A stretch of DNA of 64,000 nucleotides. Origin: Cepaea nemoralis (Eukaryota > Mollusca > Gastropoda > Stylommatophora > Helicidae). Within the stretch, counting starts at the first letter, position 1. Every line of letters starts with the position of its first letter. Shown piece after piece: positions 48,550 through 60,919 of this stretch. The notes under the pieces are model-generated. The model saw only the letters and a list, made by a program, of their open reading frames with translations. It searched no databases and was not told the origin of the DNA. The stretch lies in contig JACEFZ010005531.1 in the NCBI GenBank assembly GCA_014155875.1, positions 165,001 to 229,000 of the forward strand, written 5' to 3'. Position numbers and translations under genes: made by a program.

Positions 48550-49661
48550 GAAAATATTCTACAAAAGCACAGAAGAAATATATTATTTTTGATGTAGTCA
48601 CCACTGCGTTCACTGCAAGTTCTCCAGCGCCTATAGTTACAATTCTCTTCTTCCTCTTCCTTTCTCTCTGTTAAACTCTTTATAATTTTATAAAACTCAA
48701 AATACTGTTATACTGTATATTCAAAATGTCCAGTATTCAATTTTATTATCTTTGCATTTATGGTCCATTAAATTGCGTTCATTCACTGTTACCTGACAGA
48801 GAATACTATTTACATATTTTTGTCTCGTTGTAACACGATGGCATCATATCTGTCATACTGTCTCTAATTCCCATACTTCAACCAATTAACAAAATATGAC
48901 AACATCTACAAGGTTCCACAAATCCTAATCTAGTCTTAGATACAGTATCTCAACAAGCACTACCGTCGCAGTAAAACGGAGTTGAACGTTACAAGAAAGT
49001 AAGTTTAGAACACTACTCCATATTATGACTTGTTTATAGCACGACACTTGTGATATTCAGTTGTAAGTAAGTATGTCAACAGCTGTGTGTTTAAACAAGT
49101 AAGTGTATACTCAAAGCATCTATTGAAATACAAAGTAATGTAAATTGTTAGATATTAAAAAGTAAGACATGAACTATTAATATGTTAAATATTTTCTTTT
49201 AAAATTAACCTTTTGGTTTGTTGTCTGTAATTTCAGTACATGTTTTCTTTCCGTGTCAGTTTCCATATTTACATTTATTATGAATCGAGACAATTACTTT
49301 GCAATTAGTCAAAACAATCTTGTTATGCCTCTGATTAGTTTGGGAACTATAAGAACCATTTGAAATATTCAGAACGTCAATACAAACTGACTTTTCCTTA
49401 TGCTGCAAAATGTGAAGTTTAATAGATAAACCTGTATACACAATATTTATATTGTATATTGCCATGAACATTCTGAACATATCGAAGTATATCAAAACAT
49501 GTTTTACTTTTCATGATTTAAACTAACTTCATGGTAATTTACTTACACAAACTACATCAATGAAACGCTATGGAATACAGCCTGCAAAAGAACAATGAAA
49601 ATAAAAGATGGTGGGTATTATTGTTTGTAATGGCCGGGTCTTAAACTCTAGAATCAAACAC

Positions 49662-50260
49662 TGGTTCATCATCATCATCATGTGCCATGTAGGTATGCTT
49701 GGGCGGTAATGTCTTGCCATCTCACTCGATCACCAGAATCGTGAATCAACTCTTTGTTCTTGTCTCGACCATGCTACGTAGCCAGGCCGTCCAGATATTT
49801 ATTTCTCTGCCTTCCTCTCGTTATTTTCCCCTCGATCTTGCCATTTGTCATCAAGTCCTCCAATTTATTTCTTCTCATAATGTTGCCGAAAAATGTTGAC
49901 TGTCTACGTCTAAGTTCTCTAATCAGTTTATGATTTTCATTTGTTTCTTGTAGGAATTTGTCATTGGTTTTTCTATCTCTCCATGGTATTCTTTGCATTT
50001 TCCTCAGAAACCACATTTTCACAGACATCAGATGTTTTTCTGCTTGTCTGCTCATTTTCCACGCTTCACACTCATACAAAAGTACAGGTTCGGTACAACA
50101 TCTCAACAATCTGTTTCTTGTTGCAAATAACATCTTTTTGTTGTACAGTATGTTTCTCATCTTACAAAGTGCTACCTTTGCCATGGCGATTCTTGTTCTA
50201 ATCTCTTCAAGACATTTCTCTTCACTTGTTATACACGGGTTACAGCTTTTCACTAGCTAC
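49662..50260 (-). mobile_element. RTE-B LINE fragment, minus strand, unit 3
   Basis: A 159-residue frame (50253-49774) has the same blocks as at 32408-33000, with minor substitutions. It ends in CATCATCATCATCATGTGCC. Confidence 0.8.
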
Positions 50261-50279
50261 AACCATTACAAAGACACAT

Positions 50280-51429
<1,150 letters not shown>

Positions 51430-51430
<1 letters not shown>

Positions 51431-51525
51431 ATGATAACCCAACCTACTACCATCTGACAACACATCCACACCGGACTGAGATAACCCAACCTACTACCAT
51501 CTGACAACACATCCACACCGGACTG
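51430..51525. repeat. 47-bp minisatellite, 2 copies (unit 3)
   Basis: Same unit as at 6791 and 34179, with only two copies here. Confidence 0.95.
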
Positions 51526-52073
51526 TGTATAAAGTTCTAACACTCCTGATATATTCCAGGAGATAGCCACGAAGGGAGACAATCGGACATCGTTGAACAT
51601 ATGAATCTCTTCAAACACATTGAAAATAACATGAGCTATCAGAAGTGAAAGTCGATCTCGCCAAGACATCAGCAGCAGCTGACAAATGCTGGTGTTGATT
51701 GCAATGCCTTGTAAAGATTATGCGGGAAAAAAACACCAAATGAGAAGTTAATATTGTTATGAGTACGTACTGTGTGTAAGTAATGGTATATGCTTGTATG
51801 TGTCTGAACAGTGTAGGCAACTATTTATTCTCTCCAAATATTGACTGTGTCCCTTGAAGAAATGGAGGTTGCTAACACAGAAAAGTAGGCCTACTGGACA
51901 AATATCACAACATATATGATTCCTGAAAAAGGGGGGGGGGGGGGGGTGGTATTTTCCCCAAGGATAGTTCGAGAGTTGTGATCATGTTATTAATACTATT
52001 TTTTTTTCATAATAAATTCATTTAATATGTATACGTTTCTCTTGCATACGCGGCAAACCACAGCACGTGACAT

Positions 52074-52075
<2 letters not shown>

Positions 52076-52107
<32 letters not shown>

Positions 52108-52132
52108 GGACGGACGGACGGACGGACGGACG

Positions 52133-52183
<51 letters not shown>

Positions 52184-52268
52184 GGACGGACGGACGGACG
52201 GACAGACAGACGGGACGGACGGACGGACGGACGGACGGACGGACGGGCGGAGGGAGGGAGGGAGGGAC
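52076..52268. repeat. GACA/GACG tetranucleotide array, unit 3
   Basis: Alternating blocks of GACA and GACG with a GGGA end, in the same locus as the giant GACC array. Confidence 0.95.
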
Positions 52269-52429
52269 GGACATCGTCGAGTCAAGGACATGGAGCTGAT
52301 CCAGGACTCTTGCGATCTAGACGGTTTTGAAACTTACTCCCAATTGTCCTAAAGTTACCCTTATAACTGTGTTATGCTTTTCCAGCTAATTGTACTGCTC
52401 TTTATATACTTTGACAGTGAATTTCCCAA

Positions 52430-52875
52430 CTCCAACCAACAACTTAGGAATAGCTTTGAGGCAGCAGGTGTGTGCTCTCCTAGAATGTTGCGGATACCTT
52501 GGACTACCAGAGCTACTAGTAGGAACCAGTCAATGGACGAGGATAATGAAGCTAGACTACAATATGCAATTATACACAAGAGGCATATATCGTTCTTTGG
52601 TCAGACAATGAGAAGACAGGTACTGGAGAACACCGTAAACAATGGAATCATCAGCGGTAGACGAGTCAGAACAAGGGAAAGTATGTTGGGTGGACTAAGA
52701 AAGCATCGTGGTGGAATGCCATCAATGGCAAAGCAGAACAACAGAAATGATGACGTGGGGACTACGAAGGTATCGTGAAAGCAACATGCCAACAGAGCTG
52801 AATCAGAGCACCAAGCTGGGAGATTTGCGGAGAGACATGATCGTCTGTGTCAGTGTTCAAAGTACATGATCATGA
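52430..52875 (+). mobile_element. RTE-C LINE fragment, unit 3
   Basis: Longest RTE-C copy. It reads MLRIPWTTRATSRNQSMDED, HKRHISFFGQTMRRQVLENTV and RTRESMLGGLRKHRGGMPSM, followed by a decayed end at TACATGATCATGACGATGAAG. No catalytic region. Confidence 0.75.
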
Positions 52876-52894
52876 CGATGAAGATTGTTATTTT

Positions 52895-53286
52895 ATTGTT
52901 GTCCCTATCCCATCTTGTTCCTCTTGTACCTTGCGGTGTCGAGGTGAAGCAGAAACAGCGGGAGAGTGCCCGTTTGTGAGTTTCATGTATCGAGACACCA
53001 ATTTACATAGTTTATCTCTCTGCGCATCGTTTACATGGTTGGCCACTTCTTCTGGTTATATCCACTGTATTTTCCCTTTTCCCCTTTCCTGTAATTATCA
53101 AGGGGCGACACTGGTCGGATATAGTTGATAGAAAGATTGTATTCTAGAGTTCATTTTTCAGTATCTACTGATATGTTTTTGTTCGTTAGTATTGTTGCCA
53201 TTTGTCCAATGAGTGGGTTTTCCTTATTGCGTCTATTTTTGATATCGTCTTCTCATTTCTACCCTACTATCCAATAATATAATGCT
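52895..53286 (-). mobile_element. Diverged RTE-A fragment, unit 3
   Basis: Paralogue of 38030-38425, lying tail to tail with RTE-C. It is interrupted on its right by the LINE at 53298. Confidence 0.65.
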
Positions 53287-53297
53287 GATATGTGGAA

Positions 53298-56200
53298 ACA
53301 GTCAGGTCTTAGTCAGATATGACTGAGCTACCGTATAACAGTAGACGGTACTACCTGGTTTCTGTTAGCGCCGAACGTTGGGCGGCGCTTACCAAACCCG
53401 ACACCCCACATTGTGCCAACGGCTTCGGGCGGAAGAGCGCAATTGGGAGGATACAAGCCTTACCCTGGTGCGAGGAAATGCAAGCTAAAGACAAAATTGT
53501 CATGGCAGGGCAGACCAGGCCCTAAGCCTTGGTTGGCGACTGGTCTAGGATCGAAGCTCCTACAGGCGGACAGTTAGAGCATTGCTTTGCTGATCCGGCA
53601 GCTTCTGCAGCTTGTCTTGTTCCAGATGTAGGGGTGTTACCTTTCCTCTGGAGTGAACTAGGCAGGCCGAGAGAGGGATCATGCTGCATGGGCAACACAT
53701 GATCTCTATATTTTAGCCCAGGCTTTGTGCTATGGAGAGGCAATAACTCCATCCCTGGTCTTAACTGGTCTCGGAATCAAAGCGAGAGGCAACTGTTACG
53801 GGTTATAAGTCCTTGTCAGTTGGCGTAGACATGGGGCGCCACGCGTTGCCTCTGACGGTGGGAGACACCTATAGGTGTCACTGATCAGCTACCGCCCGCC
53901 TCAAGCTGGGCAGCCCCCAGCCAATTGGGTGCTTATCCGCCACAGCCTGCCTGCTTCAATGGGTGCTTGGGGCTAGGACAAAATCTGAATCGCAGGCTGT
54001 GAAACCAATGCACCAGGTACAAACAAAAATAAAAATAGAAACCTCATGCTACGGCTTGCAACCTGGAACGTGAGAACCACGTGTCCAGGATTTTCCACTG
54101 ACTTGACCAATATTGACGATGTGAGACAAACGGCTGTGATTGATGCCGAACTCAATCGTCTTAACATTGATATTGCTGGCCTGCAGGAGACTCGCCTCGC
54201 TGAGGAAGGGTCACTCAGGGAAAACAACTACACCTTTTTCTGGAAGGGTAGAGGGGAAGCAGAAAAAAGGCTACACGGTGCGGGCTTTGCAGTGAAGAAT
54301 TCGCTACTGGGAATGATTGAAATTCCAGCAGGAGGAAATGAAAGACTATTGTCCCTGCGCTTGGCAACCTCTTGTGGGTTTGCCACCATTATTACTGCAT
54401 ATGCACCGACACTCGATTCCTCTGATGATGTGAAGGATTTGTTCTATGAGGAGTTAGACTCCGTGATCAAGGCAGTTCCAAAATCTGACTACATTTATAT
54501 GCTCGGTGATTTCAATGCTCGTGTGGGCAAGGACTCGAGTTCATGGCCAGTGTGCCTTGGAAAATACAACATCGGTCGCATGAATGAAAATGGGCAAAGG
54601 CTGCTGGAGCATTGCACCAGTAATGACCTATGTATTACAAACTCTTTTTTTAAAACAAAAGAGATGCATAAGGTCACATGGAAACATCCAAGATCCGGCA
54701 ATTGGCACCAGCTGGACTTCATCATCACACGGAGACAACATCTGAACCATATATCATTGACTCGTAGTTACCACAGTGCTGACTGTGATACGGATCATTC
54801 TTTGGTTGTTGCAAGGGTTAGACTGAGACCAAAGAGAATCTACACAGCTAAACACAAATCTAGCCCCAGGATTAATATTATTAACATTCATGATCCTGAA
54901 AAGTGCTTTCAGTTTCAACAGCAACTTGAAGACGCTTTCACTGATACACCAGAAAATTGTACAGTAAATGAAAAGTGGGATCAAATTAAGGAAACTCTTT
55001 ATAAAACTGCCGTAGGGGTTTACGGCACTGTGGATCATAAGAGGCAGGACTGGTTTGCGGCCAACAGCGAGACCCTGCAGCCCTTGATTGATAAGAAGAA
55101 GAAAGCTCTCTTAAGAAACAAGGAAAGACCAACGCGTAACACTCTGAGTGAGCTAAGGCAAGCTAGGAAGGATGTGCAAAAGGCTGCCAGGCAGTGTGCA
55201 AATGATTATTGGATCAAGTTATGTGAGTCCATTCAAATCGCAAGTGATAAGGGAGACATAAGAAGCATGTATGAAGGAATAAAAAAAGCCTGTGGTCCAG
55301 TGATCAAAAGAAGTGCACCATTGAAAACCTTGACTGGAGAAATCATCACTGACAAGAAACGGCAGATGGACAGATGGGTAGAGCACTATTTGGAGCTTTA
55401 CTCAAGTGAGACCAAACTAGCGGATGATGCCCTCAACGCGATAGAGGCTCTACCAACTCTTGACCACCTGGACACACTTCCCACCATAACAGAAGTTAAG
55501 TGTGCTACAAATGAACTTGCATCTGGCAAGGCTCCAGGTAAGGATGGGATTCCAATAGAGGTTATCAGGAGTGGGCAAGACACACTCACTATACAGATCC
55601 ACCAGCTAATAGAGCTATGCTGGCGTGAAGGACAAGTCCCACAGGATTTCAAAGATTCAAGCATCATAACACTGTACAAGAACAAGGGCGATCGGAGCGA
55701 CTGCAACAACTATAGGGGTATCTCACTTCTGTGTATTGTTGGAAAAGTATTTGCCAGAATTGTTCTGCGCAGACTTCAAGTCCTAGGAGATCAAGTCTAC
55801 CCCGAATCACAGTGTGGCTTTCGACAGAACCGGTCTACCACTGATATGATATTCTCATTGCGACAAATGCAAGAAAAATGCCGTGAACAGAATCAACCAC
55901 TGTTTATTGCCTTCATCGACCTCACAAAGGCATTTGATTTGGTCAGTCGTGAGGGTCTGTTCAAGGCACTAAAGAAGATTGGCTGCCCACCAACTCTTCT
56001 GTCCATTGTGGAATCGTTCCACACAGGCATGAAGGGTATAATCAAGTTTGATGGTGCAACTTCTGAAGAATTTGAAATCAAGAGTGGAGTTAAGCAAGGT
56101 TGTGTACTAGCTCCCACCCTCTTTGGAATATACTTTTCACTTCTACTGAAATATGCATTTCGTGATCAGGATGGTGGTATATACATTCACTCACGCTCAG

Positions 56201-57268
56201 ATGGCGGCCTCTACAATGCTCAGAGATTGAAGACTAAGACCAAAATTAGGAGGGTACTGATCAGAGAGTTGCTTTTTGCAGATGATGCTGCAGTTACGAC
56301 CCACTCTGAGGAAGAATTGCAATGTCTACTATCTGCATTCTCCAATGCTTGTTCTGAATTTGGTTTAACAATTAGCAAAAAGAAGACACAGATTATGTCA
56401 CAAGGTGCACATGGGATACCATCAATCTTTATTGACGACGCCGAACTAGAGATAGTAGACCATTTTACATATCTAGGATCAGTGGTAAATAGCAAATTAT
56501 CCCTAGATCAGGAAATCAACATCCGGATTGGTAAGGCAGCAACAACAATGAACAGGTTAAGAAAAAGAGTCTGGGAGAACAGGAAGCTTACAGCCAAAAC
56601 AAAAGTCCTTGTCTATCAAGCCTGTGTCCTTAGTACTCTTCTCTATGGCAGTGAAACCTGGACAACTTACTCACACCAAGAGAAACGTTTAAACAGCTTT
56701 CATATGCGGTGTCTGCGAAGAATTATTGGTATTAAGTGGCAAGACAAAATCACAAATACTGAAGTATTGGAAAGATCAGGTTGTGTGACTGTTTATTCCA
56801 TGCTCAGTCTTCGTAGACTTAGATGGATAGGACATCTTAGGAGGATGGATGATGGTAGAATACCAAAGGATATCTTTTTTGGTGAATTACAGATGGGTAA
56901 GAGATCTCAGGGTCGGCCTCTACTACGATACAAAGATGTGTGTAAGCGGGACATGATTGATACAGGCATTGATAATGCACATTGGGAGCAAGTCGCCGCT
57001 GAACGTGTTGCATGGAGGGCAAATATCAGAAATGGAATAAAGTCAAAGGAGAAAATTATTGCAGAAAAGTCACACACCAAGCGTTTGAGACGTAAGATGG
57101 TGCATGATGGTGGAAATGACCACGTGTTCACATGCACCCACTGTGAACGGATATTTACAGCGCAAATTGGCCTTATCAGTCACACTCGCTACCGCCATAG
57201 TTAAAAGTTATTATGCCTTTTTAAAGCACAAACTATCGTCTGTCAAGACGGCAAGGTGCCAATGGATG
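53298..57268 (+). mobile_element. Full-length AP-endonuclease LINE, apparently recent
   Basis: A 3.97-kb insertion bounded by GATATGTGGAA at 53287-53297 and again at 57269-57279. Unit 2 has the uninterrupted sequence at about 38412-38440. The 5' UTR is about 750 bases (53298-54045), there is one long ORF, and a short 3' UTR ends AATGGATG without poly(A). The intact ORF and exact duplication suggest recent mobility. Confidence 0.85.
54046..57204 (+). CDS. LINE ORF: AP endonuclease, reverse transcriptase, C2H2 finger
   Basis: The 1052-residue polyprotein nicks target DNA and copies LINE RNA into it by target-primed reverse transcription. The N-terminal AP-type endonuclease spans about residues 1-255, with TWNVRT (6-11), QETR (about 47-50), YAPT (about 118), GDFNARVG (about 153-160) and DTDHSLV (about 247-253). 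A linker follows. The reverse transcriptase covers about 490-790, with YRGISLL (about 555), FIDLTKAFD (about 623-631), GVKQGCVLAPTLF (about 681) and the catalytic LLFADDA (about 741). The thumb and C-terminal region includes KYKD and RRLRWIGHLRRMDDGR. A C-x2-C-x12-H-x4-H finger ends the protein (about 1030-1051). All catalytic residues seen are intact and there is no internal stop. The start follows stops upstream and lies just before TWN. Such proteins are often annotated as craniofacial development protein 2-like. I do not assign a LINE clade. Confidence 0.9.
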   Translation: MLRLATWNVRTTCPGFSTDLTNIDDVRQTAVIDAELNRLNIDIAGLQETRLAEEGSLRENNYTFFWKGRGEAEKRLHGAGFAVKNSLLGMIEIPAGGNERLLSLRLATSCGFATIITAYAPTLDSSDDVKDLFYEELDSVIKAVPKSDYIYMLGDFNARVGKDSSSWPVCLGKYNIGRMNENGQRLLEHCTSNDLCITNSFFKTKEMHKVTWKHPRSGNWHQLDFIITRRQHLNHISLTRSYHSADCDTDHSLVVARVRLRPKRIYTAKHKSSPRINIINIHDPEKCFQFQQQLEDAFTDTPENCTVNEKWDQIKETLYKTAVGVYGTVDHKRQDWFAANSETLQPLIDKKKKALLRNKERPTRNTLSELRQARKDVQKAARQCANDYWIKLCESIQIASDKGDIRSMYEGIKKACGPVIKRSAPLKTLTGEIITDKKRQMDRWVEHYLELYSSETKLADDALNAIEALPTLDHLDTLPTITEVKCATNELASGKAPGKDGIPIEVIRSGQDTLTIQIHQLIELCWREGQVPQDFKDSSIITLYKNKGDRSDCNNYRGISLLCIVGKVFARIVLRRLQVLGDQVYPESQCGFRQNRSTTDMIFSLRQMQEKCREQNQPLFIAFIDLTKAFDLVSREGLFKALKKIGCPPTLLSIVESFHTGMKGIIKFDGATSEEFEIKSGVKQGCVLAPTLFGIYFSLLLKYAFRDQDGGIYIHSRSDGGLYNAQRLKTKTKIRRVLIRELLFADDAAVTTHSEEELQCLLSAFSNACSEFGLTISKKKTQIMSQGAHGIPSIFIDDAELEIVDHFTYLGSVVNSKLSLDQEINIRIGKAATTMNRLRKRVWENRKLTAKTKVLVYQACVLSTLLYGSETWTTYSHQEKRLNSFHMRCLRRIIGIKWQDKITNTEVLERSGCVTVYSMLSLRRLRWIGHLRRMDDGRIPKDIFFGELQMGKRSQGRPLLRYKDVCKRDMIDTGIDNAHWEQVAAERVAWRANIRNGIKSKEKIIAEKSHTKRLRRKMVHDGGNDHVFTCTHCERIFTAQIGLISHTRYRHS

Positions 57269-57479
57269 GATATGTGGAACATTCACCTGTAAGTAGATCT
57301 GAAGCAATAAGCTCACAATTACAATGACCAGAATTATCTCATAATGTAGCCCTCTTTCCTAACCAAATGATCATGTAGAAGTTGTGAGCGCGTGCACTCA
57401 GCGCTAAGAGTGAGAGCATCAAGACAGTCTATGATACAATATATCTAACGTTAGTGTAAAGTGAGAGCATCAAGACAGT

Positions 57480-58205
57480 CTATGATACAATATTGACATA
57501 TGCCTGGGTCATTGATATTGAGATGAGTGACCTGTGTAGCGGGACTACGAGAAAAACAATCAACCCTGAGAAATAATTGGGCGGGTGTGAGTGGATACCC
57601 CTAGGGTGGATGGGGCGAAAAACAGTTGAGTGTTGTGTGAAGTCAGGAGACTTGAAAGTCAGTGAGAGAAGAGACCGACTGCGGGTCAGGTCGTTTAAGA
57701 GAGTTGATGTTTTGACTCCGAAGCGGAGGTAGGACGGATAGAGCTCCGTCCTGGATTGTGTTGTTCTCCGAGTTTGAATGCAGGCCTAAAACCCAGAGTG
57801 GGGTGGATAGTTAATGTAGACCTATACCCATTGTGTGGGTTGTCGTGTGTGAGGTCCAGCTGGGGCTAGTAGCTGGATACCTGTCGTGTACATTCGAGAG
57901 TAAGGAGGCCTTGAGAAGGCAGTGATGTGTGCGGATTAAGTGTGAGGAGGATATACTTATTCGGTGGATTTACATTTTGTTTTCTGGATGTAGAAACATG
58001 TTCCGTTTGTCCGTGTTCTTTCTGGATTAAAAGATTATGTGCGCCAACTCAATCTTGTTTCATGACTGGTGGATGTGCACTGCGGGGGTGAGTCATAGTG
58101 TAAGACAGTGAGAGAGCTCAATTGACACACCAGGAGTATCGTTACCTAGACAACGACCATATCACGAACTTATCATAAAGAACGTCGTGTGATAAGTATA
58201 TTTAA
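57480..58205. mobile_element. 0.7-kb insertion, possible solo LTR
   Basis: The word GAGAGCATCAAGACAGTCTA with its follow-on stands at about 57412, 57464 and 58217, while unit 2 has it once (about 38552). Between the last two lie 0.7 kb unique to unit 3. It begins TTGACATATGCC and ends near CATAAAGAACGTCGTGTGATAAG. The ends hold an ACTTATCA/TGATAAGT inverted pair. There is no coding frame. The length and lack of ORFs suit a solo LTR or small DNA element, but the ends do not settle which. Confidence 0.45.
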
Positions 58206-58431
58206 CTTTAGTGTAAAGTGAGAGCATCAAGACAGTCTGTGAGACAATATATCTAACGTTAGTGTAAAGCCAAGTGGCGGAGATTGCTGTATTCTTTGCC
58301 GTATACTTTCTACGCAATGATGGTAATTGGTGTGACGCATCTGGCATGCACATTATACCTTTTCATTACCCTCACTAGTTACAATTACAAGGTTCTTACT
58401 TTTTAACTTTATAAGAACATTACTTGAACTC

Positions 58432-59046
58432 CTATTTACTACTGCCATGAACTGTTTGCTCTTCCGGAAACATATCCATTGCCCGTTCATTATCACTGTT
58501 ATCTTTCTCCATGTGTGAGCCATTTTCAGCTGCCCGGTGGCTTTCTCCTGTTTTCAACTGTGACAGTTTATTATATGTCACATCTTCCTCCATGATCATG
58601 TATTGTGTCTCCTTAAATAAGTTTGTGGTGTTATCATGAGATGTTACACTAGCCAATGTACCTCTCTATAACAGAATATCTCCTCTGCCACCACAAATGT
58701 ACATCTGTTGCCAACACGTGGGTTAAACCCAAAGGAATCTGGGATGTCAGGAACAGCCTTGAATGTGTCCAGCACCAAGCAACCCAAATGGCTTTTGCTT
58801 TTATTTTTTATTGTTCATCTCCCATTCAAGCTGTTGGCCTGCTTTAGGACTAGACACAAGAAAGCCTGCGACGACCTCCATACTGGGGTACCCATTCACA
58901 ACGAGGTAGCATTCCTCGATTACTTTCACATGGTTCACATAATGCAATGAACCCTCAAGTTGATCTGAATATTTGTCTGTCAACAGAGATGACTTGACAT
59001 TAGTAGATCGTTGATTCTTGTCCACCGGATGCAGAAATACGGTCAT
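58432..59046 (-). pseudogene. RPA43 (POLR1F)-like sequence, copy B3
   Basis: Paralogue of B2. The frame from 59046 reads through QLEWEMNNKK (81 residues) and then shifts. The HLG.LVLDTFK region and VGNRCTFVVAEE strand follow in another frame near 58840-58680. The acidic tail (EDVTYNKLSQLKTGESHRAAENGSH, in part) is in a third frame ending at 58432. Multiple lesions show it is not functional. Confidence 0.55.
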
Positions 59047-60320
59047 CCTCAGCTGTTCTCATTTAGTGTATAAACTTATTAATCTGTTATTATTACTATT
59101 TGTTAGTATACCCCTGGCAGTGCCATGGCAACATTTTAACAGTTTTGAAGTTAAAATTGTTTATTTTTGTAAGGGCTATCCAATAGGATAGAGCAACGCC
59201 CTTAGTCCCCCTGCTTTTGTTGTGGGCCCTTTTGTCCCACTATGTGCCCTTCTGTTCACAGGGGTCCATCAAGGCTCAATGCCAGTGTTAGTCGAATGTG
59301 AGGTGTTGTAAGGTAGTTTGATTGACCAAACGCAGATAAATCTACACGCGAACTAAGGCAAATGCCTTTTTTTTTCTCCTGGAAATACAAGGTACAAGGG
59401 TGTACCTGCCAAAAATAGATAATTCTGTCGTATTGTTACTGCTCACAGAGCCGATAATTTTGCACACCTATCACTCGTAAAGTAACTTAATATTGTGTAC
59501 AATTTTATACAATAAAAAGAGTGGTGTATTGTTTAATATAATATAGTATAAAATCAAATAAAATGATTTGGGTGCTTTAACTGCCGGATATTTTCCATGA
59601 AAAAGAGCAAATAAGATGTTATAAATATTTTCTCTTAAAAGTAAATAACACCGTATTTCTTATTTAACGGAAAAGCTATCGTTATCTCCCCTGTTGGAAT
59701 TATTACGGATTTAGATTATGTTGGTTTCCCTCAATTCCTGATGCATTGTGTTTTCAAACTTTATTTTAACATTATGCACATTATTGTGAAAACAGGAATA
59801 GGCAACAGAATGTTAGTGAGCAGTGAGACTAATATTTCGCAATATTAATACATCATCATCATCATGTGCCGTTTCAAATGGTGTAGTCGATCATGCATGC
59901 CTACCAGCGAGTCAATGAGTGCACAACATTCACTGCACGGTGAGATCAAGAAGAGAAGGGGCAACATGTTAGACGGAGGACACTTCTGGAAGGTTCTGGT
60001 CGAGCTCAGAATTCGAAATGTCTGTTCACTTGAGGTCATTGATTCTTGTTAAGGATGGAGACAAGTGCAGGCAGCATGTAGTGTGTTCTTTTTAGAATGC
60101 ATCAGACTGGATAGAGGGTGAAAAAAACAACATCCGATAATTTTAGAGGTAGAAGTTCAAACCTTTGCTATTGTGTGTTCTTCTTAAGGTAAGGTGTCAT
60201 CTGGACAGACGGGTCGATTGTTGTGCATAGGGTACCGCAAGGGTTTTTATAGATCAGGTCAGAGGGACAAATGTGAAGAAAGACTGCCGTGAGCTCACCT
60301 AATAACAAGTAGTCTGACTA
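59047..60320. other. Duplicated non-coding spacer
   Basis: Matches 40907-42180. No gene is seen; the short frames are not conserved between the two copies. Confidence 0.7.
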
Positions 60321-60326
60321 TGGTAG

Positions 60327-60510
60327 CCATGGCAGTAACTAAAGCAGTAGCCTTACTGGAGACACAGATTATAACTCGACATGGCAGTAACTTAAGCAGT
60401 AGCCTTACTGGAGACACAGATTGAAATTCGACATGGTAGTAATTTAAGTAGTAGCCTTACTGAAGACACAGATTGTAACTCGACATGGCAGTAACTAAGG
60501 CAGGCAGTAG
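60327..60510. repeat. 52-bp minisatellite, about 3-4 copies (unit 3)
   Basis: Same unit as at 42183-42500, with fewer copies. Confidence 0.9.
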
Positions 60511-60596
60511 TCCGACTGTATTCACATAATGTATTCCAACATGATAGTAACTAAAGCAGTATCTGAATTATAATCACCACGATTATAATTGTTGTC

Positions 60597-60900
60597 TTGA
60601 TGTTTCTCCCTATCGCATCTTGTTCCTGCTGTACCTTGCGGTGTCGAGATGAAGCAGAAAGAGCTGGAGAGTGCCCGCTCATGGGCTTTTTGTATCGAGA
60701 TTTTCATGGACTCAGTTGTTCGCTATGTCCATCGGTGACATTTTTGGCCTCTTTTTCTGGTTCCATGGGGTCTGCACATCATTGCTTGTTGTGGTATAGT
60801 GCCAGCTGGCAGCCTAGTTATGTGGTCGAACCTTTTGCTGTTTACTAATTAAATCTGCTATATCCCAACTTTAGTCCTGGTGTTTTCATTTCTGATTTTC
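60597..60900 (-). mobile_element. Diverged RTE-A 3' end
   Basis: Matches 42545-42850; the C-terminal ISIQKAHERALSSSFCFIS is encoded on the minus strand. It is truncated where the next RTE-A copy starts. Confidence 0.65.
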
Positions 60901-60919
60901 TTTCTTCTTCTTCTTCTCA

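Noticed and set aside
54495..56495. Minus-strand frames of 74-103 residues
   Set aside because: Antisense shadows of the LINE ORF.
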